Assembly (NCBI RefSeq): GCF_018500185.1
Contig: NZ_JAHBGI010000005.1
Location: 186,001-250,000 of the forward strand
DNA: 64,000 nt
Origin: Litoribacter ruber
Lineage (GTDB): Bacteria > Bacteroidota > Bacteroidia > Cytophagales > Cyclobacteriaceae
Direction: 5' to 3'
Positions 53,623-62,952 of the stretch are shown one piece after another (positions within the stretch are counted from its first letter, which is position 1; every line of letters starts with the position of its first letter). Below the pieces are notes generated by a model that was given only the letters and a program-made list of their open reading frames with translations, searched no databases and was not told the DNA's origin. A program made the translations under genes and the position numbers.

Positions 53623-54345
53623 TTAATACTTCCTCTTGAAAATCTTCCTATTTCTATCCACTTCCACAAAATCATGGCGTTTGTCGGAGAAAAGCATGGA
53701 TTCCTTGCTTCCCAGACCTAGGTAGCCAAAAGTACAGAGACTGTCATGAAAAAGGTTAAACACCCTATTTTGTAAGCTTTGGTTGAAATAGATCAACACA
53801 TTGCGGCATAGGATGAGCTGAAATTCATTGAAAGAAGTGTCGGCAGCAAGATTATGGACAGAGAACACCATGTGTTTTTTCAGCCTGCTGTCGAATATAA
53901 CTGAACCGTAATCCGCCGTATAGTAATCCGATAGTGATTTTTTCCCACCTGCCTCATTGTAATTTTTGCCATAAAGCTCCATGAGCTCTTGACTGTACAC
54001 CCCTTTTTTAGCCAAAAACACCACCCTTGGATTCAGATCCGTTGCATAAATGATGGACCTGTTCAGCAGCCCCTCCTCTTCGAGTAAGATTGCCGTGGAA
54101 TAGGCCTCCTCCCCCGTGGAGCAGCCTGCAATCCAAATCTTGATAACAGGGTAGCTCGATAGCTTTTTAACTACCGTTTGCCGCAAGGCCTGATAAAATT
54201 CCGGATCACGGAACATCTCGGTGACGTTGACGGTAAACTCTTGGACAAAGCTGGCAAACACATGCTCATTGCGGAGCAATATCCTGGTCAAATCAGAAAT
54301 AGTGGGGATCTTATGGATTTCCATAAAATACATAACCCTCCGCAT
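53623..54345 (-). CDS. cheR: CheR-type methyltransferase, start uncertain
   Basis: 240 residues from the first ATG. SAM-binding IWIAGCSTGEEAYSTAIL, FTVNVTEMFRDPEFYQAL and LILCRNVLIYFNQS are standard CheR motifs. The family's N-terminal helices continue upstream in frame (HRLFEDLNSAYGFDFTEYAK, to about 54435), yet no ATG, GTG, TTG or CTG lies there before a stop near the terminator. It may use an ATT start, or the gene may be 5' damaged. CheR methylates chemoreceptor glutamates; here it follows a hybrid kinase instead of a chemotaxis operon. Confidence 0.82.
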   Translation of the reverse strand: MRRVMYFMEIHKIPTISDLTRILLRNEHVFASFVQEFTVNVTEMFRDPEFYQALRQTVVKKLSSYPVIKIWIAGCSTGEEAYSTAILLEEEGLLNRSIIYATDLNPRVVFLAKKGVYSQELMELYGKNYNEAGGKKSLSDYYTADYGSVIFDSRLKKHMVFSVHNLAADTSFNEFQLILCRNVLIYFNQSLQNRVFNLFHDSLCTFGYLGLGSKESMLFSDKRHDFVEVDRNRKIFKRKY

Positions 54346-54471
54346 AGCAGAACTCTTCGCATACTCCGTAAAGTCGAAGCCGTATGCGGAATTGAGATCC
54401 TCGAAGAGGCGGTGGATCTCGATTTCATTTTCAATAAATGAGTGAATAATGCAGCAGTTTAAAGGTTTTAT

Positions 54472-54504
54472 ATAAAAACACCTGAAAGGATGTCTTTCAG
54501 GTGT
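54472..54504 (-). terminator. Terminator of the hybrid kinase gene
   Basis: 11-bp stem ACACCTGAAAG / CTTTCAGGTGT, 5-nt loop, then a T run on the minus strand. Confidence 0.85.
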
Positions 54505-54582
54505 TCATTTAGTTTCAAAGATCATGCACAGATTTGTAATACTACGCACATTTCTAAAACAGGATATAATATCAGTTGTTTA

Positions 54583-57500
54583 TTATTTATACATCCAAAC
54601 TCTCAGTAAAGAGATCAATTGATTGATATTCACTGGCTTGGATACATAATCAGACATTCCAGATGCTAGGCACTTTTCACGATCACCTTTCATGGCTTTT
54701 GCCGTAAGGGCTATAATTGGAATGTGGTCAAACTGCGACATTTTCCTGATGGTCTGGGTAGCTTCATAGCCATCCATTTCAGGCATCATCACATCCATCA
54801 ACACCAGGTCTATCTCGGATTCTTTTTGGATGGTATCTACGGCTACCTTACCATTCTCCGCTGTGATGCACACCAGACCCTCCGCTTCCAGAGCATTGGT
54901 AAGCGAGAAAATGTTACGGCTATCATCATCCACAATAAGGATTTTCTTGCCTTTAAGTACCTCATCGGTCCTATGCAGCTTACGGATGATCTGCTGCTTC
55001 TCTGCCGGCAGTTTGGACTCTACCCTATGCAGGAACAAGCTGGTTTCATCCAACAGGCGGTCATGGCTATCCACGGTTTTCAATACGACAGTATCAGCCA
55101 GCACATTAAGTTTCAAGGCTTCTTCTTTGCTTAGGTCCTTGGCGGTATAGACTATGATTGGTGTTTTTCTGATTTTTTCATTGGCCTTGATGCGTTCCAT
55201 CAGCTCGATGCCCGTCATATCCGGCAATCCAAGATCTAGGATAATACAGTCAAAATTGTCACTGTTGAGCATATCTTCAGCCTCTCTGCCACTGAAGGCA
55301 GGGAAGGAACGCACATCCCCATTTCCAATCAATTCCTGAATGGCATTATTGTGCTGCACGTTATCTTCTATGATCAAAAGTTTCTTGAGCTTTTTCTTTA
55401 TAAACTCCTCTACTCTTCCAAATGATGCGGTCAGATCTTTCTGTGAAAGAGGCTTCTGAAGGAAGTCAAATGCCCCCAATTCAAACCCTTCCTTACGCTT
55501 GTCATAGCCAGAAATTACCTGGACAGGAATATGGCGCAAATGCGGATCGGTCTTCATCTTTCTCAGCACCTCCGTACCATCCATCACCGGAAGTTTCACA
55601 TCCAGCAACATGGCATCCGGCTGGTAGTGTCGTGCAAGACTCAACCCAACATCTCCTTGGTGGGCGATGATACCCTTATAGCCTTTCTCCCTTACAAATT
55701 TGAGCAACACATTGGCAAACGACAGGTCATCCTCCACGATCAAGACAATCTTATCCGTAGCCTTGATCTTGTGCCTATCATCCTCAATCTCCACCACCAC
55801 TCCGGCAGTGGGGTCTTCCACTGGCTTCTGGATACTGGCCTCTTCGAGTAAATCATCCAGATCCTCTACCGGGGAAGTATAATCTTCGATGATAAATCCA
55901 CTATCCAACGGTAGGTACAGGGTGAAAACACTGCCCTTTCCTTCTTCACTTTCCAGTTGGATTTCCCCACCCAATTTGGTAGCGATTTCTCGGCTGATGG
56001 ATAATCCCAGGCCAGTGCCCCCAAACTCCCGCTTGGTAGAGCCATCCACCTGCTGGAAGGCTTCAAATATCACTCCCTGCTTATCTTTTGGAATCCCGAT
56101 TCCGGTATCCGTCACTCTAAACACCAGGACTTTTGGATCCTGATTCAGCTTCTTGCTGCCGAAGTTTCCATTTGACCTCACGATTTCAACATCAAAAGTC
56201 ACCTGTCCTTCCGAAGGGGTAAATTTGAAGGCGTTGGAAAGCAAGTTGCGGAGGATCTGCTCCAGCCTCAACTTATCCGTAACAATAGGTTGCTTCACAT
56301 CATCATCCTCGTAATTGACAGCAAACTCTATATTCTTCTTGACAGAAAGCTCTCTAAATTGTTTGTAAATTTTCTTAATCAGTTCATCCAGCTCCACCTG
56401 TTCTGCTTCCAGTTCAATTTTACCGGATTCCACTTTAGAAAGATCCAGTATCTCATTAATTAAGTTCAACAGGTCATTTCCAGAGCTGTGGATGTTTTTG
56501 GCAAACTCCACATCTTTGTCTGACAGCGTCTTGGCACGGTTGTCGGCAAGAAGTTCAGCCAAAATCAGGATACTGTTCAGCGGGGTTCTCAATTCATGCG
56601 ACATGTTGGCCAGGAACTCAGACTTGTACTTGCTGTTCATTTCAAGCTCCTTGGCTTTGGTCTCCAGCTCAATCTTAGCTTTCTCCAGTCTACCCTTTTG
56701 ATCAGTCAGTAAGGTGGCTTTTTCTTCAAGTTCCTCGTTGGTCTGCTGGAGCTCAATCTGCTGGGCTCTAAGCTCAACCTCAGACTGCTCAAGCATGGAA
56801 GTCTTGGTATGGAGCTCCTCATTGGTTTGGCGGAGTTCCTCCTGCTGGGCTTCAAGCTCTTCGGCTTGTCGCTGGGTTTCTTCTAGAAGTTCTTTGGTCT
56901 GGGTTCTAGACTGGTTGGTATGGAAGGCGATGGCGATGTTCTCACCCATCAATTCCAGTAACTCTCTTTCCAGATCAGTAAATTCATCGGCAGTACCCAA
57001 TTCGACCACCCCTTTAAGTTCTCCATTATAGATAAACGGGAAAACTATTATATGATTAGGTTCTTTAGTACCCAAACCGGATGTGATAGGAAGATAATCC
57101 TTAGGAATGTTGGAGAAAACAATCGTTTTTTCCTCCAAGGCCGCCTGGCCTACCAGTCCCTCTCCAAATTCGATTACATTGGTATTGCCTTTACGGTTGT
57201 TGAAGGCATAGCTTCCATAGAGGTGAAGCGCCCCGTTTTCATTGAGGTAGATGGCGCCGATCTGGGCCTCCAGGTATTCAGCCAGGAAGCTGATGATATT
57301 CTGGGCAAGCTCACGCAGGTCCCTGTCCCCCCTGATGGAATTATTCAATTCAGAATTACCGGTAAGCAGCCAAGTTCGATTTTCATTATCCAAAGAGAGG
57401 TGCTTGAGGTCATCCTTCATGCTATTCAAGGCAATTCCCAGCTTGTCCTTCTCGCTTCTTACGGGGATTTGGATGTCATAATTGCCCTTTCCAATATTTT

Positions 57501-58641
57501 CAGCCGAGTACACGTAGTCCCTGGTCACATTTACCATCTCATTAAATGACTGGCTGAGACTTCCTATTTCATCCTTGGAATCAATGTCAAGTTTAAGCTC
57601 CAAGTCACCCTCCGCGATCCTGTTGGCCGCAGCCTGTATCCGCTGAAATGCGGAGGTAAGATTGTTAATTATATAGTTTACAAAAAATGCTATAAGGGCC
57701 AAAAATATGAGAACTATGGCAAAAGATGTATAAATAGTGGTATTTACCGCATCCAGTTGGGATTGGGCTAAGTTTCGAATAGCCGCACTGGAACGGTCCT
57801 CAACCCCTTTCAACAAATTGAGGTACCCGGTTGCGTTTTGCATCCATTCCTGGGCAGACATATCGAAATCTTGGAGAGAATAATCCGCAGTAGCAGCTTT
57901 GAGCAAGTCAATAGTGTTGTTAATTTGTGGATTTACTTCAGCCTGGGTATTGTAATAACCTATTACATCCGGCGAACTGGCCCGCATAAAACTCTCCAGT
58001 TTGACTTCATACTTTCCAACCGCGGCTGAATAGTTACTGTAATCCGGCCCATTGAAGCCTCCCCTTCTAATATTTTGGTTCAGCTCATTTCTAGCCTGCG
58101 CAAAAAATTCCTTGGCATACATCAAGCTGATGTGACCATTTAGCAACCTTCTTACCTCCGAGTTTTGGGTAGTCAGCACGGTTTCATGAGCCACATCAAC
58201 CAAAGCCTTGTTGATAAAGGCAAACTGGGCCTGTACCGAATCAAGTTCAGCCCCAGGAGATTGCACATAAGCCCTCAAGCCAGCCATTATTTTGTGGAAT
58301 TCAGCCTCCCCTGCTCTTTCCTCTTCAGTCAAGCTTACTTCTTGTAGAAAAACCTCAAGAGAGGCATCTGTCTTTCTCTGTTCGGCAGCCAATCGGGGTC
58401 CGATGACGGTTTTATCCCCAAGTATATATTCCAGAGAATAAAGCCGCTCAGCCTGCAACTCATGAATCAGGTCCGACATTTTGGCTGTCCTCAACACATC
58501 TTCCTGAACCTGCTGAATGTTGGCCCTGGTTTGGAACTGTGTCTGCAAATGAATCACCAAAAAATAAAAAAGCGCCAAGATCGGGATCATGGCAATCAGC
58601 ATCAACTTGGTCTTAATTGACAGATTCTTTATGAAATTCAT
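54583..58641 (-). CDS. Hybrid sensor histidine kinase with NIT, HAMP, GAF and three receiver domains
   Basis: 1352 residues. TM1 at about 10-28, then a NIT-like helical sensor domain (IHELQAERLYSLEYILGDK), TM2 about 305-328, HAMP, a GAF domain (about 430-590), a coiled coil of EELRQTNEELHTK-type repeats, HisKA with phosphoacceptor in MSHELRTPLNS, HATPase (GTGLGLSISREIATKLGG) and three receivers with Asp in MLLDVKLPVMDG, IILDLGLPDMTG and LVLMDVMMPEMDG. It senses a periplasmic and a cytosolic signal and runs a multi-step phosphorelay. No HPt domain or output regulator is adjacent. Confidence 0.94.
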   Translation of the reverse strand: MNFIKNLSIKTKLMLIAMIPILALFYFLVIHLQTQFQTRANIQQVQEDVLRTAKMSDLIHELQAERLYSLEYILGDKTVIGPRLAAEQRKTDASLEVFLQEVSLTEEERAGEAEFHKIMAGLRAYVQSPGAELDSVQAQFAFINKALVDVAHETVLTTQNSEVRRLLNGHISLMYAKEFFAQARNELNQNIRRGGFNGPDYSNYSAAVGKYEVKLESFMRASSPDVIGYYNTQAEVNPQINNTIDLLKAATADYSLQDFDMSAQEWMQNATGYLNLLKGVEDRSSAAIRNLAQSQLDAVNTTIYTSFAIVLIFLALIAFFVNYIINNLTSAFQRIQAAANRIAEGDLELKLDIDSKDEIGSLSQSFNEMVNVTRDYVYSAENIGKGNYDIQIPVRSEKDKLGIALNSMKDDLKHLSLDNENRTWLLTGNSELNNSIRGDRDLRELAQNIISFLAEYLEAQIGAIYLNENGALHLYGSYAFNNRKGNTNVIEFGEGLVGQAALEEKTIVFSNIPKDYLPITSGLGTKEPNHIIVFPFIYNGELKGVVELGTADEFTDLERELLELMGENIAIAFHTNQSRTQTKELLEETQRQAEELEAQQEELRQTNEELHTKTSMLEQSEVELRAQQIELQQTNEELEEKATLLTDQKGRLEKAKIELETKAKELEMNSKYKSEFLANMSHELRTPLNSILILAELLADNRAKTLSDKDVEFAKNIHSSGNDLLNLINEILDLSKVESGKIELEAEQVELDELIKKIYKQFRELSVKKNIEFAVNYEDDDVKQPIVTDKLRLEQILRNLLSNAFKFTPSEGQVTFDVEIVRSNGNFGSKKLNQDPKVLVFRVTDTGIGIPKDKQGVIFEAFQQVDGSTKREFGGTGLGLSISREIATKLGGEIQLESEEGKGSVFTLYLPLDSGFIIEDYTSPVEDLDDLLEEASIQKPVEDPTAGVVVEIEDDRHKIKATDKIVLIVEDDLSFANVLLKFVREKGYKGIIAHQGDVGLSLARHYQPDAMLLDVKLPVMDGTEVLRKMKTDPHLRHIPVQVISGYDKRKEGFELGAFDFLQKPLSQKDLTASFGRVEEFIKKKLKKLLIIEDNVQHNNAIQELIGNGDVRSFPAFSGREAEDMLNSDNFDCIILDLGLPDMTGIELMERIKANEKIRKTPIIVYTAKDLSKEEALKLNVLADTVVLKTVDSHDRLLDETSLFLHRVESKLPAEKQQIIRKLHRTDEVLKGKKILIVDDDSRNIFSLTNALEAEGLVCITAENGKVAVDTIQKESEIDLVLMDVMMPEMDGYEATQTIRKMSQFDHIPIIALTAKAMKGDREKCLASGMSDYVSKPVNINQLISLLRVWMYK

Positions 58642-58952
58642 ACTTGTGCAAGGTTTTGAGTGCTCAAATATAATTACATTTTGTTAAAGCACTCTAAATT
58701 TTATGGAAAACAGCCAATTATAGCCGTAAATTTTAAGGATTTCCACCCACAAACCTGTTTAAAAATCATTTTTTATTTAAAAAGTTCAACTAATCAAAAA
58801 AACCTCTCTAGACTTTTGTTTAAGTTTAAAAAACTATCCCTCAACATTTTAGGACAGTAGTAGTGTGAACCAGGATTGGGCTAGGCGTACACAACTAAAT
58901 TCTGAAGCAAAAATCATACCAGCTGGAACATATGAATAACCCCTAAACCCCT
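58642..58952. other. AT-rich intergenic region
   Basis: No gene. A TATATTTG at 58675-58682 on the minus strand, 33 bp before the hybrid kinase, is a likely -7 element; a -33 partner is not clear. Confidence 0.45.
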
Positions 58953-60062
58953 CTAACCTTTCGGCAAAGTAAAACAAAAGGTACTGCCATTGCCCACTGC
59001 TGAGTTGACCCAGATTTTGCCAACGTGATTATCGACTATCCTTTTACTGGTAGCCAGACCTATGCCGGTTCCTGGAATATCCTTATAAGCATGCAGCCGG
59101 TGCATAAAATCAAATATCACAAGGTAATCTTCCTGTTCGATCCCCATCCCGTTGTCCTTGATCTTAATGACATAATAATCGCCTTTCTCTTCAAAGGAAA
59201 CTGAAATCACTGGAACGGCAAAAGAACGGTATATGACAGCATTGGAGATCAAATGTTTGAATAGGATTTGAAGCTGGGATTTTACTCCATTGACTTTTGG
59301 GAGGTCATCTTTGAATAAAGAGATTTTACTTTGATTTTTTCCAGTCGCCTCTTTTAAAGCCAGGTCGAATACTTCATTCAGATCGACGGTCTCGGAATTT
59401 GGACCTTTATCAATTATAGATAAATATTCCTTAAAATCTAGCAGCATTTGCCTCATCCGGTCAGAATTGTCTTTCATTACCGAAAAAATCTCATCAGCCT
59501 GCATGTTGGGCTTCAGTAGGTTTTTAATTTTCAGAATAGACAACATATCCGTAATTGCACTGACTGGATTTAGGAGAGTTTCTGAAGCGGAATTGGCAAA
59601 TCTGTCCAGCTCTTTATTTAGTTCCCCTAGTTTTTTCGCCTCTATTTCTGCTTTTTTCTTGGCAGAAAGCAGCTCCTGTTCGTACAGGATCCTCTGCTTA
59701 ACATTGGTAACCGAAATGCAAAAAACCGGTGAAGCCAATTCCTGAGACATCATTTTTTTTAAATTCAGAAGAGATGGAAGGGTCTTGGAGCCATTACCTT
59801 TCAACTCCATATTGATTTCAGCTACTTCCCCTTTCATTTGCAAAAGAGGCAGCAGATGCGTTTCAAAAAACATTCTTCCCCCTATGTTGAGAAAATCCTG
59901 AAAACTTTTGACCGACACTACATCTGAACGGTCATACCCTAGCCAGTTCAACAGCGTTTGATTGGCTTCAATTATTCTTCCATCTGTCCAAATGGTAAGC
60001 AGCCCACAAGGTGCATTTTGGAAAAAATTAACCATATCCTCTATTTTAGCATTATTATTCAA
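58953..60062 (-). CDS. PAS-HATPase protein lacking the phosphoacceptor histidine
   Basis: 369 residues from TTG, which overlaps the stop of the RsbQ-like gene (TTGA); an ATG nine codons in is possible. PAS domain about 10-120 (FFQNAPCGLLTIWTDGRIIE), linker coiled coil 125-155, a HisKA-like helix FANSASETLLNPV in which Glu161 stands where the kinase His is expected, and a HATPase domain with LISNAVIY, DNGMGIEQED and GTGIGLATSKRIVD. Cytosolic. It looks like a non-kinase ATP-binding sensor or a degenerate kinase. In Bacillus the RsbQ partner RsbP also begins with PAS. Confidence 0.85.
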   Translation of the reverse strand: MNNNAKIEDMVNFFQNAPCGLLTIWTDGRIIEANQTLLNWLGYDRSDVVSVKSFQDFLNIGGRMFFETHLLPLLQMKGEVAEINMELKGNGSKTLPSLLNLKKMMSQELASPVFCISVTNVKQRILYEQELLSAKKKAEIEAKKLGELNKELDRFANSASETLLNPVSAITDMLSILKIKNLLKPNMQADEIFSVMKDNSDRMRQMLLDFKEYLSIIDKGPNSETVDLNEVFDLALKEATGKNQSKISLFKDDLPKVNGVKSQLQILFKHLISNAVIYRSFAVPVISVSFEEKGDYYVIKIKDNGMGIEQEDYLVIFDFMHRLHAYKDIPGTGIGLATSKRIVDNHVGKIWVNSAVGNGSTFCFTLPKG

Positions 60063-60853
60063 CCCAGGTAATTTTTGATCGCTTCAATTGTAAGCTCCGG
60101 TGCCGTCAGGTGCGGGCAGTGTCCCGAAGCATCTAACTGAATCAATTCCCCTTTCGGAAGATTCTTTTCAACATAACGCCCCACTTCCAGGGGCGCAATT
60201 GCATCTGGATGGGTTTGCACCACCAATGTGGGCACCAGTACATTTTTTAAATCCTCCCTATTGTCACCCAAGAAAGTCACCCTAGCAAAATGCTTGGCTA
60301 TATCTGGGTCCATACTGCAAAAGCTGCTATTGAGTTCTTCCGAAAGCTGCGGTTGCTCAGGGTTGCCCACAATCACCGGTGTGATAAAGCTTGACCAGCC
60401 CATGTAATTGTTTTCCAGGGTCTGCACCAGCTCATCAATATCACTCTTGGAAAAACCCCCAAAATACGCCTCGTCATTAATGTAACAAGGAGAGGGCCCT
60501 ATCATGATTAGTTTCTCAAACAAATCGGGCCTCTCGGCAGCTGCCAAGGCACCGATCATGGAACTTACCGAATGGGCCACAAAAATGACCTCCTTAAGCT
60601 GCAACTCTTCCAGAAGATCTATCACATCTTCGGCATACCCTTCCAATGAACCATATTTCTGATAGTCATATTGGGATTGATCGGACTGTCCAGACCCCAC
60701 ATGATCAAACAGGACCACTTGATAATCATTTTCAAAGGCCGGAGCCACAAACCTCCACATGTTTTGATCACAGCCGTAACCATGCGAAAATACTATGGCC
60801 TGCTGACCCTGGCCAAACCTTTTTACATTATTCCTTTTTAATACATCTGTCAT
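60059..60853 (-). CDS. rsbQ: RsbQ-like alpha/beta hydrolase
   Basis: 264 residues. Strikingly close to B. subtilis RsbQ: FSHGYGCDQNMW, LFDHVGSGQSD, VIFVAHSVSSMIGA (Ser95), MIGPSPCYINDEAYFGGF, ENNYMGWSSF, FCSMDPDIA and ASGHCPHLTAPE (His245). The triad Ser-Asp-His is intact. RsbQ makes or transforms a small hydrophobic signal read by the PAS domain of RsbP; KAI2/D14 plant receptors belong to the same family. Here its stop overlaps the start of a PAS-HATPase gene. Confidence 0.9.
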   Translation of the reverse strand: MTDVLKRNNVKRFGQGQQAIVFSHGYGCDQNMWRFVAPAFENDYQVVLFDHVGSGQSDQSQYDYQKYGSLEGYAEDVIDLLEELQLKEVIFVAHSVSSMIGALAAAERPDLFEKLIMIGPSPCYINDEAYFGGFSKSDIDELVQTLENNYMGWSSFITPVIVGNPEQPQLSEELNSSFCSMDPDIAKHFARVTFLGDNREDLKNVLVPTLVVQTHPDAIAPLEVGRYVEKNLPKGELIQLDASGHCPHLTAPELTIEAIKNYLG

Positions 60854-60902
60854 AAAAATCGATGTCTACACGCTTGCACGTTATAAGCCAATAAATTATG
60901 CC

Positions 60903-60932
60903 CAAAGTTAAATTTATTTTATTTATGACAAA
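60903..60932 (-). promoter_or_regulatory. Bacteroidota-type promoter of the rsbQ/PAS pair
   Basis: On the minus strand TTTG, 18 bp, TAACTTTG, about 50 bp before the rsbQ start. Confidence 0.68.
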
Positions 60933-61078
60933 AATATTCCACATTATTTCCGGATAATTTGAGATAGTTTAACAGAACCCCACCTAACCCACTGCTACTT
61001 TCTCCGATATACCCTTCTCACAAAGTAATGGCATGATGATAGCTAGAGGTAAAATTGACCACCTAAAATGGAATTTTT

Positions 61079-62176
61079 ATGGCAACTCAGGATAATTCCC
61101 TAGACTACAAATTGCTATACGAAATGGCCCCCTGCGGGTATATTCTCCTCGACCAAAACAGGAGGATAACCTCACTCAACGATACATTTGCAGAATGGAC
61201 GGGACTTAACAAATCCGAACTGGAAGGAAGACCCATCGATGAGATGGCCAACCCGCACACTGCCTCTTTTCTTAAAAAGCAATACTTCCCCCTGTTGGAT
61301 TCCTTGGGCAGCATTCAGAAGATATTTGTGGACTTGACGGTAAATGACATCAAACTGGAATGCCTGATCCATGGCCGGATGATCCGTCAGGAAGACGAAG
61401 ACCGCCCACCCCAATATATCCTTACCCTGCAAAACCATACTGAATCCAACGCCTCAAAAAATTATTTACAAAAAGAGCATGACAAGATTCAGGAATATTA
61501 CGATCGATGCAAAAGTATGGTATCAGATTACGAGAAAGCCCTGTTTCATGAGGCTTTGGGCGTAAACACTAAGGTCAAACAATTGGAATACAACATTGAC
61601 GTCCTGCATGAAAAGGCCTTGATCCTCCATGAGGGCCGACATATTTTTCATGCATTAAGAAACATAAGCTACTCGGCTACCCGAACTATGGGAGATCTTT
61701 CCGATTATTTCCACTTGGATCCCCACCCCACCTTTTCCAAAGTCAACCTGAATGAAATAAGCAGAAAAATAGTGGAGGATTTTAAAAAGAACCCCAATTA
61801 CAGTGACGCTACTTTCCGCCTAGGCAGAATGCCCCTTGTAACTGGGTGCAAAAAACAATTGCAGTTGTTATTATTCCACCTTATTCACAATAGCCTGACA
61901 TTCAGATCCAATGCCGTGCCTGTGATCCACATCATTGCCGAGCCCATGGGTGAGGCGGTCAAAATATGCGTCATTGACAATGGCCGTGGCATCGAAAAGA
62001 AGCATCAGAAGAAAATCTTTGATTTCCTCGTCCGCATCGCCAGCGACAACATCGAAGGCAGCGGCATAGGTCTGGCCATCTGCCGCCGCGTCATGGAAAT
62101 CCATTCCGGCAAGATCCAAGTGGACTCCAAATACGGTAACGGCAGCAATTTCTACTTCACCCTGAAAAGGGCTTAA
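61079..62176 (+). CDS. PAS-HATPase protein, divergent paralogue
   Basis: 365 residues. PAS domain LLYEMAPCGYILLDQNRRIT through about residue 125, a long helical linker, then HATPase with LIHNSLTFRSNAVPVIHII, DNGRGIEKKHQK and GSGIGLAICRRVMEIHSGK. The phrase RS-x-AVPVI and the APCG at the start of PAS are shared with the protein at 58953, so the two are paralogues. No canonical H-box is visible in the linker. It is divergent from rsbQ over 225 bp. Confidence 0.85.
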   Translation: MATQDNSLDYKLLYEMAPCGYILLDQNRRITSLNDTFAEWTGLNKSELEGRPIDEMANPHTASFLKKQYFPLLDSLGSIQKIFVDLTVNDIKLECLIHGRMIRQEDEDRPPQYILTLQNHTESNASKNYLQKEHDKIQEYYDRCKSMVSDYEKALFHEALGVNTKVKQLEYNIDVLHEKALILHEGRHIFHALRNISYSATRTMGDLSDYFHLDPHPTFSKVNLNEISRKIVEDFKKNPNYSDATFRLGRMPLVTGCKKQLQLLLFHLIHNSLTFRSNAVPVIHIIAEPMGEAVKICVIDNGRGIEKKHQKKIFDFLVRIASDNIEGSGIGLAICRRVMEIHSGKIQVDSKYGNGSNFYFTLKRA

Positions 62177-62193
62177 AAGTTTGTTTAGCGGCA

Positions 62194-62493
62194 CTAAAAA
62201 CCAACTGCCATAGGCTCTCCATCGAAATCTTCCTCTTCCCCGAAAGGATACATCCGGTCCAAAAGGGAACCGCCGTCAGACTTTGCTTCATCCAACAGGT
62301 CCTGAATCCTCGATCTCAAGCCAAAATATTCCATGGAACTCAAATCATTCAGTTTACCCCCCAGTCTCTTAAGTTTCACCAACACTGCCTCTACTCTTTC
62401 CTCCAGACCATCCACTTGCCCCAGCTCCAATTGCTCCTCCAGCTGCTCCAGTTTTCTCCTAATGTTACCGTATTGACTATTCATATCATCCAT
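62194..62493 (-). CDS. Small coiled-coil hypothetical protein
   Basis: 99 residues, strongly helical: KLEQLEEQLELGQVDGLEER then LVKLKRLGGKLNDL, ending in an acidic tail. Family unknown. It converges with the PAS-HATPase gene, 17 bp apart. Confidence 0.65.
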   Translation of the reverse strand: MDDMNSQYGNIRRKLEQLEEQLELGQVDGLEERVEAVLVKLKRLGGKLNDLSSMEYFGLRSRIQDLLDEAKSDGGSLLDRMYPFGEEEDFDGEPMAVGF

Positions 62494-62796
62494 TTTTTAA
62501 TCTAAAAATTACAATTATATACTATTTTATCACAAAAAGGTTAATAAATAATTGAATTTATCTACAGAGAAGGCATAATAAATATAAGCGCCAAGCACAA
62601 GCCATTGAAAATCAGCCCTTCCCCACTCATATAAAATTCTTATAACAGTTGCCCTTCGCTCCCTAACTTTGCCTCCGAAATGCAAAGATGGATTTGCATA
62701 AGGTTGTTATAGTTTGGGAATGGCAGCGGGGATCCTGCTGCTTTTCTTTTTTGGTATAGCTGAGCTTTTCTTGGAAGCAAAAGGGACACAGAAAAA
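62494..62796. other. Intergenic, no gene found
   Basis: AT-rich; the later part runs into phrase-like repeats. Confidence 0.4.
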
Positions 62797-62841
62797 ACAA
62801 ATGAAGAATGATGAATGAGGAATAATGCTTGCCCGCCGGCA

Positions 62842-62880
62842 ACACACCCCATCCGAAGAGCGAAGCTCGGAGGGGGGGGG
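62842..62880. repeat. GAGCGAAGC-type module, copy 4 (inverted)
   Basis: CACACCCCATCCGAAGAGCG then AAGCTCGGAGG and a 9-G run. Preceded by GAAGAATGATGAATGAGG and followed ~75 bp later by a GTAC array, matching copy 3. Confidence 0.75.
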
Positions 62881-62952
62881 CGACGAGAATAGAAACGACA
62901 GATTGCCTCAGCCGGGCAAAATGGCTACAAACCGACTGCTGTGATGCTGGGA

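Noticed and set aside
54724-55134. Plus-strand frames opposite the hybrid kinase
   Set aside because: Shadows of the receiver-domain coding strand; the minus strand has clear domains throughout.
58953-60062. Ordinary sensor histidine kinase
   Set aside because: The position of the phosphoacceptor His holds Glu and no alternative H-box is evident, so it is reported as a PAS-ATPase protein.
62870-62880. Nine-G run as a phase-variation tract
   Set aside because: It is intergenic, inside a dispersed repeat, with no gene start or promoter at a suitable distance.
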